Under the pieces are notes generated by a model. It saw only the letters and a program-made list of their open reading frames with translations. It made no database searches and was not told the origin of the DNA. From JAJPKK01 sp963781195 (lineage in GTDB: Bacteria > Pseudomonadota > Alphaproteobacteria > Rhizobiales > Xanthobacteraceae), in NCBI GenBank assembly GCA_963781195.1, contig CAWAEZ010000009.1, positions 620,001-684,000 on the forward strand: a stretch of DNA of 64,000 nt. Direction: 5' to 3'. Positions 54,655-62,550 of the stretch are shown in pieces (position 1 is the stretch's first letter; each line of letters starts with the position of its first letter). Both the position numbers and the translations under genes were made by a program.

Positions 54655-56183
54655 CGCGCCCGCGTCTCTTCGAGGTGCGCGGCAGCGGTCTTCTTGAGCG
54701 CGGCCCGATCGATCTTGTTGGTGGTCGACAGCGGCAGGCGGTCGACGAACCAGACGAAGCGCGGATGCTGGTAGGCGGGCGCATGGGCGAGCGCGAACCG
54801 CTTGATCTCTTCGGCATCGACGACGGCGTCGGCCTTGGGGATGATGAATGCCACCGGCTTCTGCCCCTTGATGTCGTCGTCGATCGGCACCACGCAGGCC
54901 TGGGCGACCGCGGGGTGGCGCTCGAGCATGCGCTCCACGTCGGTAGGATAGATGTTTTCCCCGCCGGACACGAACATGTCGTCGGTGCGGCCGAGAAAAT
55001 AATAGAAGCCGTCGGCGTCGCGGCGGAACACGTCACCGGTGCGGTAGAAGCCGTCGGCGGTGACCGGCACCGGCAGGTCGGGCCGGTTGTGGTAGCCGAT
55101 CATCAAGGCCGGGGACTTCATCTCGAGCTCGCCCTGGTCGGCCGCGCGGTTGCCGTCCGCATTGAGCCGCACCGCCACCCTGGGATGGGGGTAGCCGACC
55201 GACGCCTCCGGTTGCGGCAGGCCGCGCGGGTGCGGCCCGAACACCACCGGCCCCGCTTCGGTGGTGCCGTAGGCGTTGGTCACCTTGGCCTGGGGCAGCG
55301 CCTGGTGCAGGGCCTGCATCAGGCTCTGGCTCACCGGCGCCGAGCCCATGCGCACGAGCTGCACGCTGGCGAGATCGGTGTGCGCCATCAGCTCGTGCTC
55401 GCGCAGCATCATGGCGATCATCGGCGGCACGGCGGTGAGCCAGGTGCAGCGATGGCGCGCGATCGCCGCGATGTAGGCCGGCGCCGTGAATTGCGGCAGC
55501 AGCACGATGGTGGCGTGCCCGGCGCAGGCGAACTGGCTCACGGCGAGCGCATTCATGTGATAGAGCGGCGCCGCGACGAGGAAGCGATGCGCGGCGATGT
55601 CCTGGCCTTCGAGCCGGGTTTCCACCACCCAGAGATGGCTCTGGTGCGACAGCACGACGCCCTTCGGCGTGCCGGTCGAGCCGGAGGTGTAGAGAAACAT
55701 CGCGGGCTCGCCGGGCATTGCGGCGACGGCAGCGAACGGGCCGGGGTCGAGGAAGGCGGTAAAACCATCCGCACCGGGGGCGCCGAAGCCGACGGTGGGC
55801 AAGGCTTCGGGGCACGCGGCACGGCGCGGGGGATCGCAGAACACGAGCTTCGCGCCGCTGTCGCGCAGGATGAACGCGACGGTTTCGTCGGGAAACCGGT
55901 AATTGACGGGCACTGCGACGAGGCCGGCGCGCATGATGCCGAACAATGCCGCGAGATATTCCGACCGGTTGGCCGAGAGGATGGCGATGCGGTCGCCGCG
56001 GACGAACCCACGCCGCAGCAGGCCACGGGCGACGCCCATCGCCATGCTGTCGAGTTCCGCATAGGTGATGTGGCGCTCTGTCTCCCCGCCCAGGTCGATG
56101 ACGGCGACCTTTCCGGGATCGCCGTCGCGGCGGATGAGATCGCCGAGATTGGTGAATGCAGGATCGGTCAAGGCGCTTGTCAC
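54651..56183 (-). CDS. AMP-binding acyl-CoA / aryl-CoA ligase
   Basis: A 510-residue adenylate-forming ligase that activates a carboxylic acid with ATP and CoA. The P-loop is LYTSGSTGTPKGVVLSHQS, then NAYGTTEAGPVVFG, YRTGDVFRRDADGFYYFLGRTDDMFVSGGENIYPTDVE and the C-terminal catalytic Lys in LPLSTTNKIDRAAL. The sequence is of the fatty-acid/crotonobetaine ligase group, so substrate cannot be fixed. It is transcribed after the thioesterase gene (11-base gap) and overlaps the VOC gene. Confidence 0.93.
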   Translation of the reverse strand: MTSALTDPAFTNLGDLIRRDGDPGKVAVIDLGGETERHITYAELDSMAMGVARGLLRRGFVRGDRIAILSANRSEYLAALFGIMRAGLVAVPVNYRFPDETVAFILRDSGAKLVFCDPPRRAACPEALPTVGFGAPGADGFTAFLDPGPFAAVAAMPGEPAMFLYTSGSTGTPKGVVLSHQSHLWVVETRLEGQDIAAHRFLVAAPLYHMNALAVSQFACAGHATIVLLPQFTAPAYIAAIARHRCTWLTAVPPMIAMMLREHELMAHTDLASVQLVRMGSAPVSQSLMQALHQALPQAKVTNAYGTTEAGPVVFGPHPRGLPQPEASVGYPHPRVAVRLNADGNRAADQGELEMKSPALMIGYHNRPDLPVPVTADGFYRTGDVFRRDADGFYYFLGRTDDMFVSGGENIYPTDVERMLERHPAVAQACVVPIDDDIKGQKPVAFIIPKADAVVDAEEIKRFALAHAPAYQHPRFVWFVDRLPLSTTNKIDRAALKKTAAAHLEETRAR

Positions 56184-56193
56184 GGGCGGGAGT

Positions 56194-56613
56194 TCACGCC
56201 TTGGGCGGGGCCGTGAAATACGTGCCGCGCCCGCTCGCGAGCAGCTTTCCCTTGGCGTCGTAGATGTGGGCCTCGGCGGTCGAGAACTGGCCGCCCATCC
56301 GCACCACCTTGCCGCGCGCGGTGAGATCGCCGGGCATGGCGGCCGCGTGATAATCGACCCGCAGGTCGATGGTCGGAACCCCTCGCCCGACCTTCTTCAC
56401 CATCGCCCAGTCGGCGGCGAGGTCGACCAGGGCGGCGAGCACCCCGCCATGGGTGTAGCCGCGGTCGGGATTGACCACCCATTCCTCGCGCCAGGTCGCG
56501 GTCAGCTCGATGCCGTCGTCATGCACGGCGACGACCTTGAGGCCCAGCCACTGGTGGAATGGTCCGCGCGTGACGAGCTCCTGCACGCGCTCCACGGTGA
56601 TCTCTTCGGTCAT
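56194..56613 (-). CDS. PaaI family thioesterase (hotdog fold)
   Basis: A 139-residue thioesterase. NPDRGYTHGGVLAALVDLAADWA carries the HGG motif and catalytic acid of the PaaI group, and GVPTIDLRVDYHAAAMPGDLTARGKVVRMG is the second conserved strand. It would free CoA from dead-end acyl-CoAs. It lies between the zinc/quinone-type dehydrogenase gene and the ligase gene on the same strand. Confidence 0.93.
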   Translation of the reverse strand: MTEEITVERVQELVTRGPFHQWLGLKVVAVHDDGIELTATWREEWVVNPDRGYTHGGVLAALVDLAADWAMVKKVGRGVPTIDLRVDYHAAAMPGDLTARGKVVRMGGQFSTAEAHIYDAKGKLLASGRGTYFTAPPKA

Positions 56614-56687
56614 GGTGTCTCCTTAGTGTTGGCGGACGGCGAGGCGGCAGCGTTCGCTCCGGAAGCCCGTGAAATCCCCTCTCCCGC

Positions 56688-56717
56688 GGGCGGGCGGGCG
56701 GGCGGGCGGGCGGGCGG
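56688..56717. repeat. (GGGC)n tract
   Basis: Seven GGG runs separated by single C bases, then GG. It sits in the 282-base gap between thioesterase and dehydrogenase genes. On the plus strand it could form a four-stranded G structure. I see no gene in this gap. Confidence 0.85.
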
Positions 56718-56810
56718 ATTGGGGGGCCTTCGGCATTGCCAAGTCCAGGGCGATGTTGATCGACATGCCGACGTCTACCGTGAATCGAAGGTTCGCATCG
56801 CGTGGCCGAC

Positions 56811-56856
56811 GCCCCCTCCCCTGCCCTCCCCCGCAAGCGGGAGAGGGAGAGGGAGT
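56811..56856. repeat. Dispersed CCCTCCC / GGGAGAGGG hairpin repeat
   Basis: CTCCCCCGC-AA-GCGGGAGAG folds as a strong stem. Two longer copies in opposite orientation occur at 59886 and 60017. This is a common intergenic element type in Rhizobiales. Confidence 0.7.
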
Positions 56857-56895
56857 CGGCGCGGAGAGGGAGCCAGCGGCGAGAGGGAGCCGCCG

Positions 56896-57900
56896 TCACG
56901 GCGTGACGATGACCTTGCCGATGGCCTCGCGGTCCTGGATCAGGCGCAGGCCCTCGGCCGCCTGCTCGAGCGGCAGTACCTTGTCGATCACCGGCTTCAT
57001 CTTGCCGGCCGCGATCAGGTCCATCAGGCCCTTGAGATCGTCGTCGTAGAAGCTGTTGGAGCCGATGATCTTGAGCTCGAAGGTCCAGACATAGCGCAGG
57101 TCCTCCTTCGGATCGTGGCCGGCGGTGGCGCCGCACACCAGGAGCTTGCCGCCGCGCTTGAGGCAGCGCAGCGAGGGCTGCCAGGTGTCGCCGCCGGTGA
57201 AGTTGATGACGACGTCGACGCCGCCCTCGTAGCTGCGGCGCTGCGGCTTGCCGTAGCGCTCGACCGCCCACTTGGAGAAGTCGACCTCCTGGTAGTTGAT
57301 CACGTGGTCGGCGCCGAGCTCGGAGAGCCGCTTCATCTTCTCCGCGCTGCTGGCGCAGGCGATGACCTCGGCGCCGAGATGCTTGGCGAGGATCACGCAG
57401 CCGGTGCCGACGCCGCCGCTGGCGCCCAGCACCAGCACGCGGTCGCCCTGGCGGATGGTGTCGTGGGTGACGAGCATGCGGTGGGCGGTGCCGTAGGCGA
57501 CCGGGAGCGCCGCGGCTTGCGCGAACGTCACGTCCGCCGGCATCGCGATCAGCTGGTCGGCCGCCACCGCGCAGTATTCCTCCATGCCGCCGTCGAGCAT
57601 CTCGCCCATCAATCCCTTCTTGCGGTTGAGCGGATTGACGAGGACGCGGTCGCCGGGCTTCCACCCGGTGACGCCGGGGCCGACCTCGGCGATCTCGCCG
57701 GCCATGTCGAGCCCGAGCACGACCGGCAGCGGAACCTTGATGCCGGGCATGCCGCGCATGGTGAACACGTCATGGTAGTTGAAGGAGGAGGCCCGCACCC
57801 GGATCACCACCTCGCCCGCCGCGGCTTGCGGCATCGGATGATCCTCGACCAGCTCGAGGTCCTGCAATCCGCCGTGGCGGCGCAACAACAATGCTTTCAT
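56896..57900 (-). CDS. Zinc-binding alcohol dehydrogenase / quinone oxidoreductase family protein
   Basis: A 334-residue medium-chain dehydrogenase. VRASSFNYHDVFTMRGMPGIKVPLPVVLGLDMAGEIAEVG is the N-terminal catalytic domain, and the NADPH motif is VLVLGASGGVGTGCVILAKHLGAEV. The GHE zinc motif is replaced by GLDMAG, and the structural-zinc Cys cluster is missing, so it is of the quinone oxidoreductase/crotonyl-CoA reductase-like branch. ATG 57900 is the standard start. It heads the unit with thioesterase, ligase and VOC protein and is divergent from the UbiD gene. Confidence 0.92.
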   Translation of the reverse strand: MKALLLRRHGGLQDLELVEDHPMPQAAAGEVVIRVRASSFNYHDVFTMRGMPGIKVPLPVVLGLDMAGEIAEVGPGVTGWKPGDRVLVNPLNRKKGLMGEMLDGGMEEYCAVAADQLIAMPADVTFAQAAALPVAYGTAHRMLVTHDTIRQGDRVLVLGASGGVGTGCVILAKHLGAEVIACASSAEKMKRLSELGADHVINYQEVDFSKWAVERYGKPQRRSYEGGVDVVINFTGGDTWQPSLRCLKRGGKLLVCGATAGHDPKEDLRYVWTFELKIIGSNSFYDDDLKGLMDLIAAGKMKPVIDKVLPLEQAAEGLRLIQDREAIGKVIVTP

Positions 57901-58094
57901 CACGCTCTCTTTGTCTCTGGACCCCCGCCTTCTAGCATTGCCGCCGCGACATGCCACTGCCTTTCGGCATGGTTCGCGGACGACCTCTGCAAAAGCGGAG
58001 ACGCGCCGCGCGCATTGCCGAGTTGCCGGGGAAGCGGCCGCTCAGTAGGTTGTCGGCGTCCGGCCACCCCGGCCCGTTGCGGAGCTCATCATCG

Positions 58095-59688
58095 ATGCAG
58101 GAAAACTTTCGCCAATTCCTCGACCGTCTGCGCCAGAACGGCGAGCTCGTCGACCTGCATCAGCCCGTGGATATCCGCCATATCGCGACGCTCGTCGACC
58201 AGGCGAGCACCGCTCTGTTCTTCCACAACGTGATCGGCTACGACGTGCCGGTGGTCTCGGGCGTCATCCGCACGCGCGAGCGCGCCACCATGGCGCTCGG
58301 CTGCGAGACGTATCGGCGAGATCGAGGAGAAGCTCACGGCCGCGATCCAGAAGCCGATCCCGCCGCGGCACGTGAAGACGTCGCCCACCCGCGAGGTCAC
58401 CTATGTCGGCGACGACGTCGATCTCTTCAAGCTGCCGATCCCGATGTCCTCGATCTTCGACGGCGGCCCGATGATCACGGCGGGCGTCGTGATCGCCCGC
58501 GATCCCGAACTCGGCATCAACAGCGGCGTCTATCGTTTCATCGTCAAGGAAAAGAGCCTCACCGGCATCGACATCGTCACGCCGAACAACATGCGCCTGT
58601 TCGCCCAGCGCGCGCTGGCGCGGGGCGAGCCGCTGCCGATCTCGATCAGCATCGGAACCCACCCGATCGAGATCACGGGGTCGGGCTATCGCGCGCCGCT
58701 CGGGGTCGACGAGATGGCGATCGCCGGCGGGCTGCGCGGCGTGCCGGTGGACCTCGCGCCGTGCCAGACCATCGATGTGCCCTACATCGCCGACGCCGAA
58801 ATCGTGCTGGAGGCGGAGATCCTGCCGACCGGCTGGACCTGGCCGGAGGGGCGGTTCGGCGAGTTCACCCGGCTGATGGGCGGGCTGCACTGGAACCCGC
58901 TGGTGCGCATCAAGGCGATCTCGATGCGCAAGGACGCGATCTACTACAATCTCCACATGCCCTGGGAGAACACCTGGCTCGCCGCGCCGACCCGCTATGC
59001 GGCGATCCGCCAGGCGCTCAAGACCGCGGGCATCCAGGTCAAGGACATCAACGTCACGCTCGGCGGCTGCGCGTTCTGGCATGCGGTGATCTCGATCCGG
59101 AAGAGCCCCGGCGAGGGCAAGAACGCACTGCTCGCGGCGCTGTCGGTGATGGATCTGAAGCACGTCGTGGTGGTCGACGACGACATCGACATCTTCGACC
59201 CGACCGACGTGGAATGGGCGATCGCGACCCGCGTCCAGGGCGACAGGGACGTCATGATCGTCACCAATGCGCGGGCCAAGCCGCTCGACCCCAGCCTGCC
59301 GCAGGGCTTCGGCGTCGTGCCGACCGGCGCCAAGGTCGGCATCGACGCGACGATCCCGGAAGGCATTCCGCGCGAGCATTACGAGCGCATCACCTACGCC
59401 TATGCCGAGAGCGCCAAGATCGGCGACTACGTCGAGGGCAAGGCGGATCCGCGCGGCACGGCCGGAGACGACGCCACGGTCGCCAAGCTCGCGGACGACA
59501 TCCTGGCCGCGATCACCACGGCGCCGCTCTACTACACCGATATCGCCGAGCGCTTTTCGAGTTACGACTTCCGCACCATCGCGCGCGCGATCGGGCACCT
59601 GCACGCCACCGAGAAGCTGTGGCAGGATTCGCGCGGCCGAATGTGCGTGCGCGGCTCGCAGTTCGCCGCCAAGCCCCCGGTGAAGTGA
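58095..59688 (+). pseudogene. UbiD family decarboxylase, copy 2 (frameshifted near the N-terminus)
   Basis: ATG 58095 begins MQENFRQFLDRLRQNGELVDLHQPVDI. After ALGCE, one extra base at about 58306-58313 ends this frame, and the protein continues in the next as RIGEIEEKLTAAIQKPI, then INSGVYRFIVKEKSL (prFMN-site Arg), WPEGRFGEFTRLMGG (catalytic Glu), and stops at 59688. Repaired length is about 530 residues. The longer second part from 58372 contains all catalytic motifs. It differs strongly from the UbiD gene at 40493, so the two should act on different substrates. XDH-type genes follow on the same strand. Confidence 0.87.
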
Positions 59689-59785
59689 GAAACAGCGCGC
59701 GCAGCAGGGTTGAGCGGATAGATCGATGTCACCTTCCGATCATCTCGAGCAGCCCGCGCATCTCCACCGGCCCGCGCTGCGCGAT

Positions 59786-59880
59786 GCGCGCGCTTTCCTC
59801 CCGGGGAACGCGGAGGCCTTTTATCGCGACAGGCGCGCCTTCCTCCCCCCGCAGAAGACGGAGGTCTTTCATCGCGACAG
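59786..59880 (+). repeat. Imperfect tandem repeat, two units of about 47 bases
   Basis: Unit one (59786-59832) and unit two (59833-59880) share GCGCGC-TTCCTCC at the left and TATCGCGACAG or CATCGCGACAG at the right; a third unit begins at 59881 but turns into the hairpin repeat. It lies in the 531-base gap after the UbiD gene. Confidence 0.75.
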
Positions 59881-59885
59881 GCGCG

Positions 59886-59924
59886 CTCCCTCTCCCGCTT
59901 GCGGGGGAGGGTTGGGGAGGGGGC
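59886..59924. repeat. Long inverted repeat, left arm
   Basis: CTCCCTCTCCCGCTTGCGGG and the following GGAGGGTTGGGGAGGGGGC match the reverse complement of 60017-60054 over about 38 bases with few differences. Each arm also contains the CCCGC/GCGGG hairpin of the dispersed repeat at 56811. Confidence 0.8.
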
Positions 59925-60016
59925 GCTTGCGACCCGCCCAGCCTCCCGATGCGACAAAACATCGCGGCGCCCTGTCGTTCCAAGGGCAATCGTCACCTTC
60001 CGAGGCGCGTCGGAGG

Positions 60017-60054
60017 GCCCCCTCCCCACCCTCCCCCGCAAGCGGGAGAGGGAG
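60017..60054. repeat. Long inverted repeat, right arm
   Basis: GCCCCCTCCCCACCCTCCCC followed by CGCAAGCGGGAGAGGGAG is the inverted partner of 59886-59924; 92 bases separate the arms. The pair could fold as one cruciform or be two independent insertions of the dispersed element. Confidence 0.8.
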
Positions 60055-60061
60055 TGCTTCC

Positions 60062-60185
60062 GCTGTGCGTGGAAGGGAGAACCTCTACTGCGCCTGGGAA
60101 GGAGCACCCCCGCTGTGCCTGGGAGGGCGAACCTCGACAGTGCCGGGGGGAAGAACCTCTGCTGTGCCGGGGAGGCACGTGCTCC
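60062..60185 (+). repeat. Minisatellite of five 24-25 base units
   Basis: Units begin at 60062, 60087, 60112, 60137 and 60161, with a core GCTGTGCC-GGG-AGG-GAACCTC that varies between units. It directly precedes the molybdenum hydroxylase gene at 60220. No spacer-repeat pattern as in CRISPR is seen. Confidence 0.8.
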
Positions 60186-60219
60186 AAGTCGGCGCCGCCG
60201 CGAGCGGGGCGCTTAGCTC

Positions 60220-62550
60220 ATGACCTCCCACGAACAGAGGCGCGGGTTCGTCGGCCGGCCGCTCCCGCGGTTCGAGGATCCGGCGCTGGTTACCGGACAC
60301 GGGAGGTTCTCCGGCGACCTCGCGGCGGCGCACTGGGTGCGCTTCGTCCGCAGCCCGGTTGCCAGCGGCCGCATCGGCGCGATCTCGGCGCCGCCGGGCG
60401 CGCGGGTGATCACCGCGACCGATGTTTCGGCGCTGCCGCCGATCGCGCCGATGCTGCACAAGTTCAACTACGTGCCGATCGCGCAGCCGGTGCTGGCCAA
60501 GGACGTGGTGCGGTTCGTCGGCGAGCCGATCGCCGTGGTGGTCGCGCCGACGCGGGAAGCCGCGGAAGACATCGCCGAGCAGGTCACGGTGGAGATCGAC
60601 GAGACGCCGCCGCTGATCGATGCGCTGGCGGCGCTCGGCGCTGACGCGCCCAGGATCCATGCCGGTACCGCCGGCAACGTGATCGTCGAGGGCCGCGTGA
60701 GGACGCCCGGATTTGACGCGGCCGTGGCGACGGCCGCGCGCCGGCTGAAGGTCGCTATTCGCTCGCGCCGGCAAAACGCGTCCCCGCTGGAGCCGCGCGC
60801 CGCCCATGCCGCCTACGATGCCGTCGAGGACCGCCTCACGCTCACCTGCGCGACCCAGATGCCGCATCTCATGCGCACCGCCATCGCCGACGCGCTGGGA
60901 GTTCCGGAATCCGCGCTGCGCGTCATCGCCCCGGATGTCGGCGGCGGGTTCGGTCAGAAGATGTCGCTCGGCCCGGAATTCGTGCTGGTGGCGTGGCTCG
61001 CGCGCCGGCTGCGGGCGAGCGTCGCCTGGACCGAGGACCGCCGCGAGAACCTCATCGCCTGCTATCACAGCCGCGACCAGCACATCCTGCTCGAAGGCAG
61101 CTTCGACGCGCAGGCCCGGCTCGTCGCGCTCGATGCCGAGATCGTCGCCAATATCGGCGCCTATTCCTGCTATCCGACCACCTGCGGGGTCGAGCCGTTG
61201 ATGGCGATGGCCGAGTTTCCCGGGCCCTATGACGTGCGCGACTATGCCTGCCGCGCCCGCGGCGTCGCCACCAACACCTGCCCGATGGCGCCCTATCGCG
61301 GCGTATCGCGGCCGGTCATCACCTTTGCCCTGGAACGGCTGATGGAGAAGGCCGCCGCGGCGTTCGGGATCGACCCCGTCGCCATCCGCCGGCGCAACCT
61401 GATCCGCACCTTTCCCTACGTCTCGGCGACCGGGCTCACCTTCGACGAGGCGAGCTATGTCGAGACCATGGAGGCGGCGGTCGACGCCGTCGACATTCCC
61501 GCCTTCCGGGCACGGCAGTCGAAGCTGCGCGGCGCCGGGCGCTATCTCGGTCTCGGCCTCTCGACCTTCTCCGAGCGGACCGGCTACGGCACCCCGGCCT
61601 TCGCGGCGCGCGGCATGGCGGTGACGCCGGGCTGGGAAACCGTCCAGCTCGCCATGGACCCCTCGGGCTTCGTCGAGGCGAGGATCGGCGCGTCACCGCA
61701 CGGGCAAGGCCTGCGCACGACGCTGTCGCAGATCATCGCCGACGAGCTCGGCATCACGCCGGATCGGATCAGGATCGTCCACGGCGACACCGACCGCACG
61801 CCTTACGGCTGGGGCACCTTCGCCAGCCGCTCCCTGGTGATCGCGGGCGGCGCGAGCCTGATGGCGGCGCGCAAGATCAGCGCCAAGCTGCGGGTCATGG
61901 CGGGGCATCTCCTCGAGGCGGCGGCGGACGACATCGTGCTGGAAGAGGGGACGGCGCGGGTGGTCGGCACCGACCGCGGCATCGCTCTCGCCGAGCTCGC
62001 GCGGGCCGCCTATCACGAGACCCACCGCTTCGGCGGCGAACTCGCGCCGGGCCTGATGGAGAGCGCGACCTACGACCCGCCGGGGACGTTCTCCAACGCC
62101 TGCCATGTCGCGATCGTCGAGGTGGACGTGGAGACCGGGAAGGTGGCGATCGAGCAATACCTCGTCGCCGAGGATGCCGGCCGGCTGATCAACCCGATGA
62201 TCGTCGATGGCCAGATCGTCGGCGGCGTCGCCCAGGGCCTCGCCAACGCGCTGCTCGAAGAGATCATCTACGACGAGCGCGGAAACATCCTCACCGCGAC
62301 GCTCGCCGACTACCTGCTGCCCACCGCCCGCGAGATGCCGCCGCTCGCCATCCATCACCGCGAGACCCTTACGCCGGCCTCGGTGACCAAGGCCAAGGGC
62401 CTCGGCGAGGGCGGCGCCATCGGCGCACCGGCGGCCATCGTCAACGCCATCAACGACGCCCTCGTGCCGTTCGGCGCCACGATCGACGAAATCCCCGCGA
62501 CCCCTCAGCGCATCCGTACGGCGCTGCGCGCCGCCGCGACGGGCCGGTGA
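60220..62550 (+). CDS. Xanthine dehydrogenase family, molybdopterin-binding (CoxL-type) large subunit, copy 2
   Basis: A 776-residue catalytic chain. It opens FVGRPLPRFEDPALVTGHGRF and has APDVGGGFGQKMSLGPEF, the active-site loop APYRGVSRPVITFALERLMEKA, PHGQGLRTTLSQIIADELG, and the C-terminal catalytic Glu in AKGLGEGGAIGAPAAIVNA. The loop again lacks the CO dehydrogenase Cys. The stop overlaps the start of a third large-subunit gene, so two different catalytic chains are co-expressed. No small subunit is seen up to the window end. The true start may be ATG 60220, preceded by GAGCGGGGCG. Confidence 0.93.
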   Translation: MTSHEQRRGFVGRPLPRFEDPALVTGHGRFSGDLAAAHWVRFVRSPVASGRIGAISAPPGARVITATDVSALPPIAPMLHKFNYVPIAQPVLAKDVVRFVGEPIAVVVAPTREAAEDIAEQVTVEIDETPPLIDALAALGADAPRIHAGTAGNVIVEGRVRTPGFDAAVATAARRLKVAIRSRRQNASPLEPRAAHAAYDAVEDRLTLTCATQMPHLMRTAIADALGVPESALRVIAPDVGGGFGQKMSLGPEFVLVAWLARRLRASVAWTEDRRENLIACYHSRDQHILLEGSFDAQARLVALDAEIVANIGAYSCYPTTCGVEPLMAMAEFPGPYDVRDYACRARGVATNTCPMAPYRGVSRPVITFALERLMEKAAAAFGIDPVAIRRRNLIRTFPYVSATGLTFDEASYVETMEAAVDAVDIPAFRARQSKLRGAGRYLGLGLSTFSERTGYGTPAFAARGMAVTPGWETVQLAMDPSGFVEARIGASPHGQGLRTTLSQIIADELGITPDRIRIVHGDTDRTPYGWGTFASRSLVIAGGASLMAARKISAKLRVMAGHLLEAAADDIVLEEGTARVVGTDRGIALAELARAAYHETHRFGGELAPGLMESATYDPPGTFSNACHVAIVEVDVETGKVAIEQYLVAEDAGRLINPMIVDGQIVGGVAQGLANALLEEIIYDERGNILTATLADYLLPTAREMPPLAIHHRETLTPASVTKAKGLGEGGAIGAPAAIVNAINDALVPFGATIDEIPATPQRIRTALRAAATGR

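Noticed and set aside
60062..60185. CRISPR array
   Set aside because: Contiguous 24-25 base units without spacers: a minisatellite.
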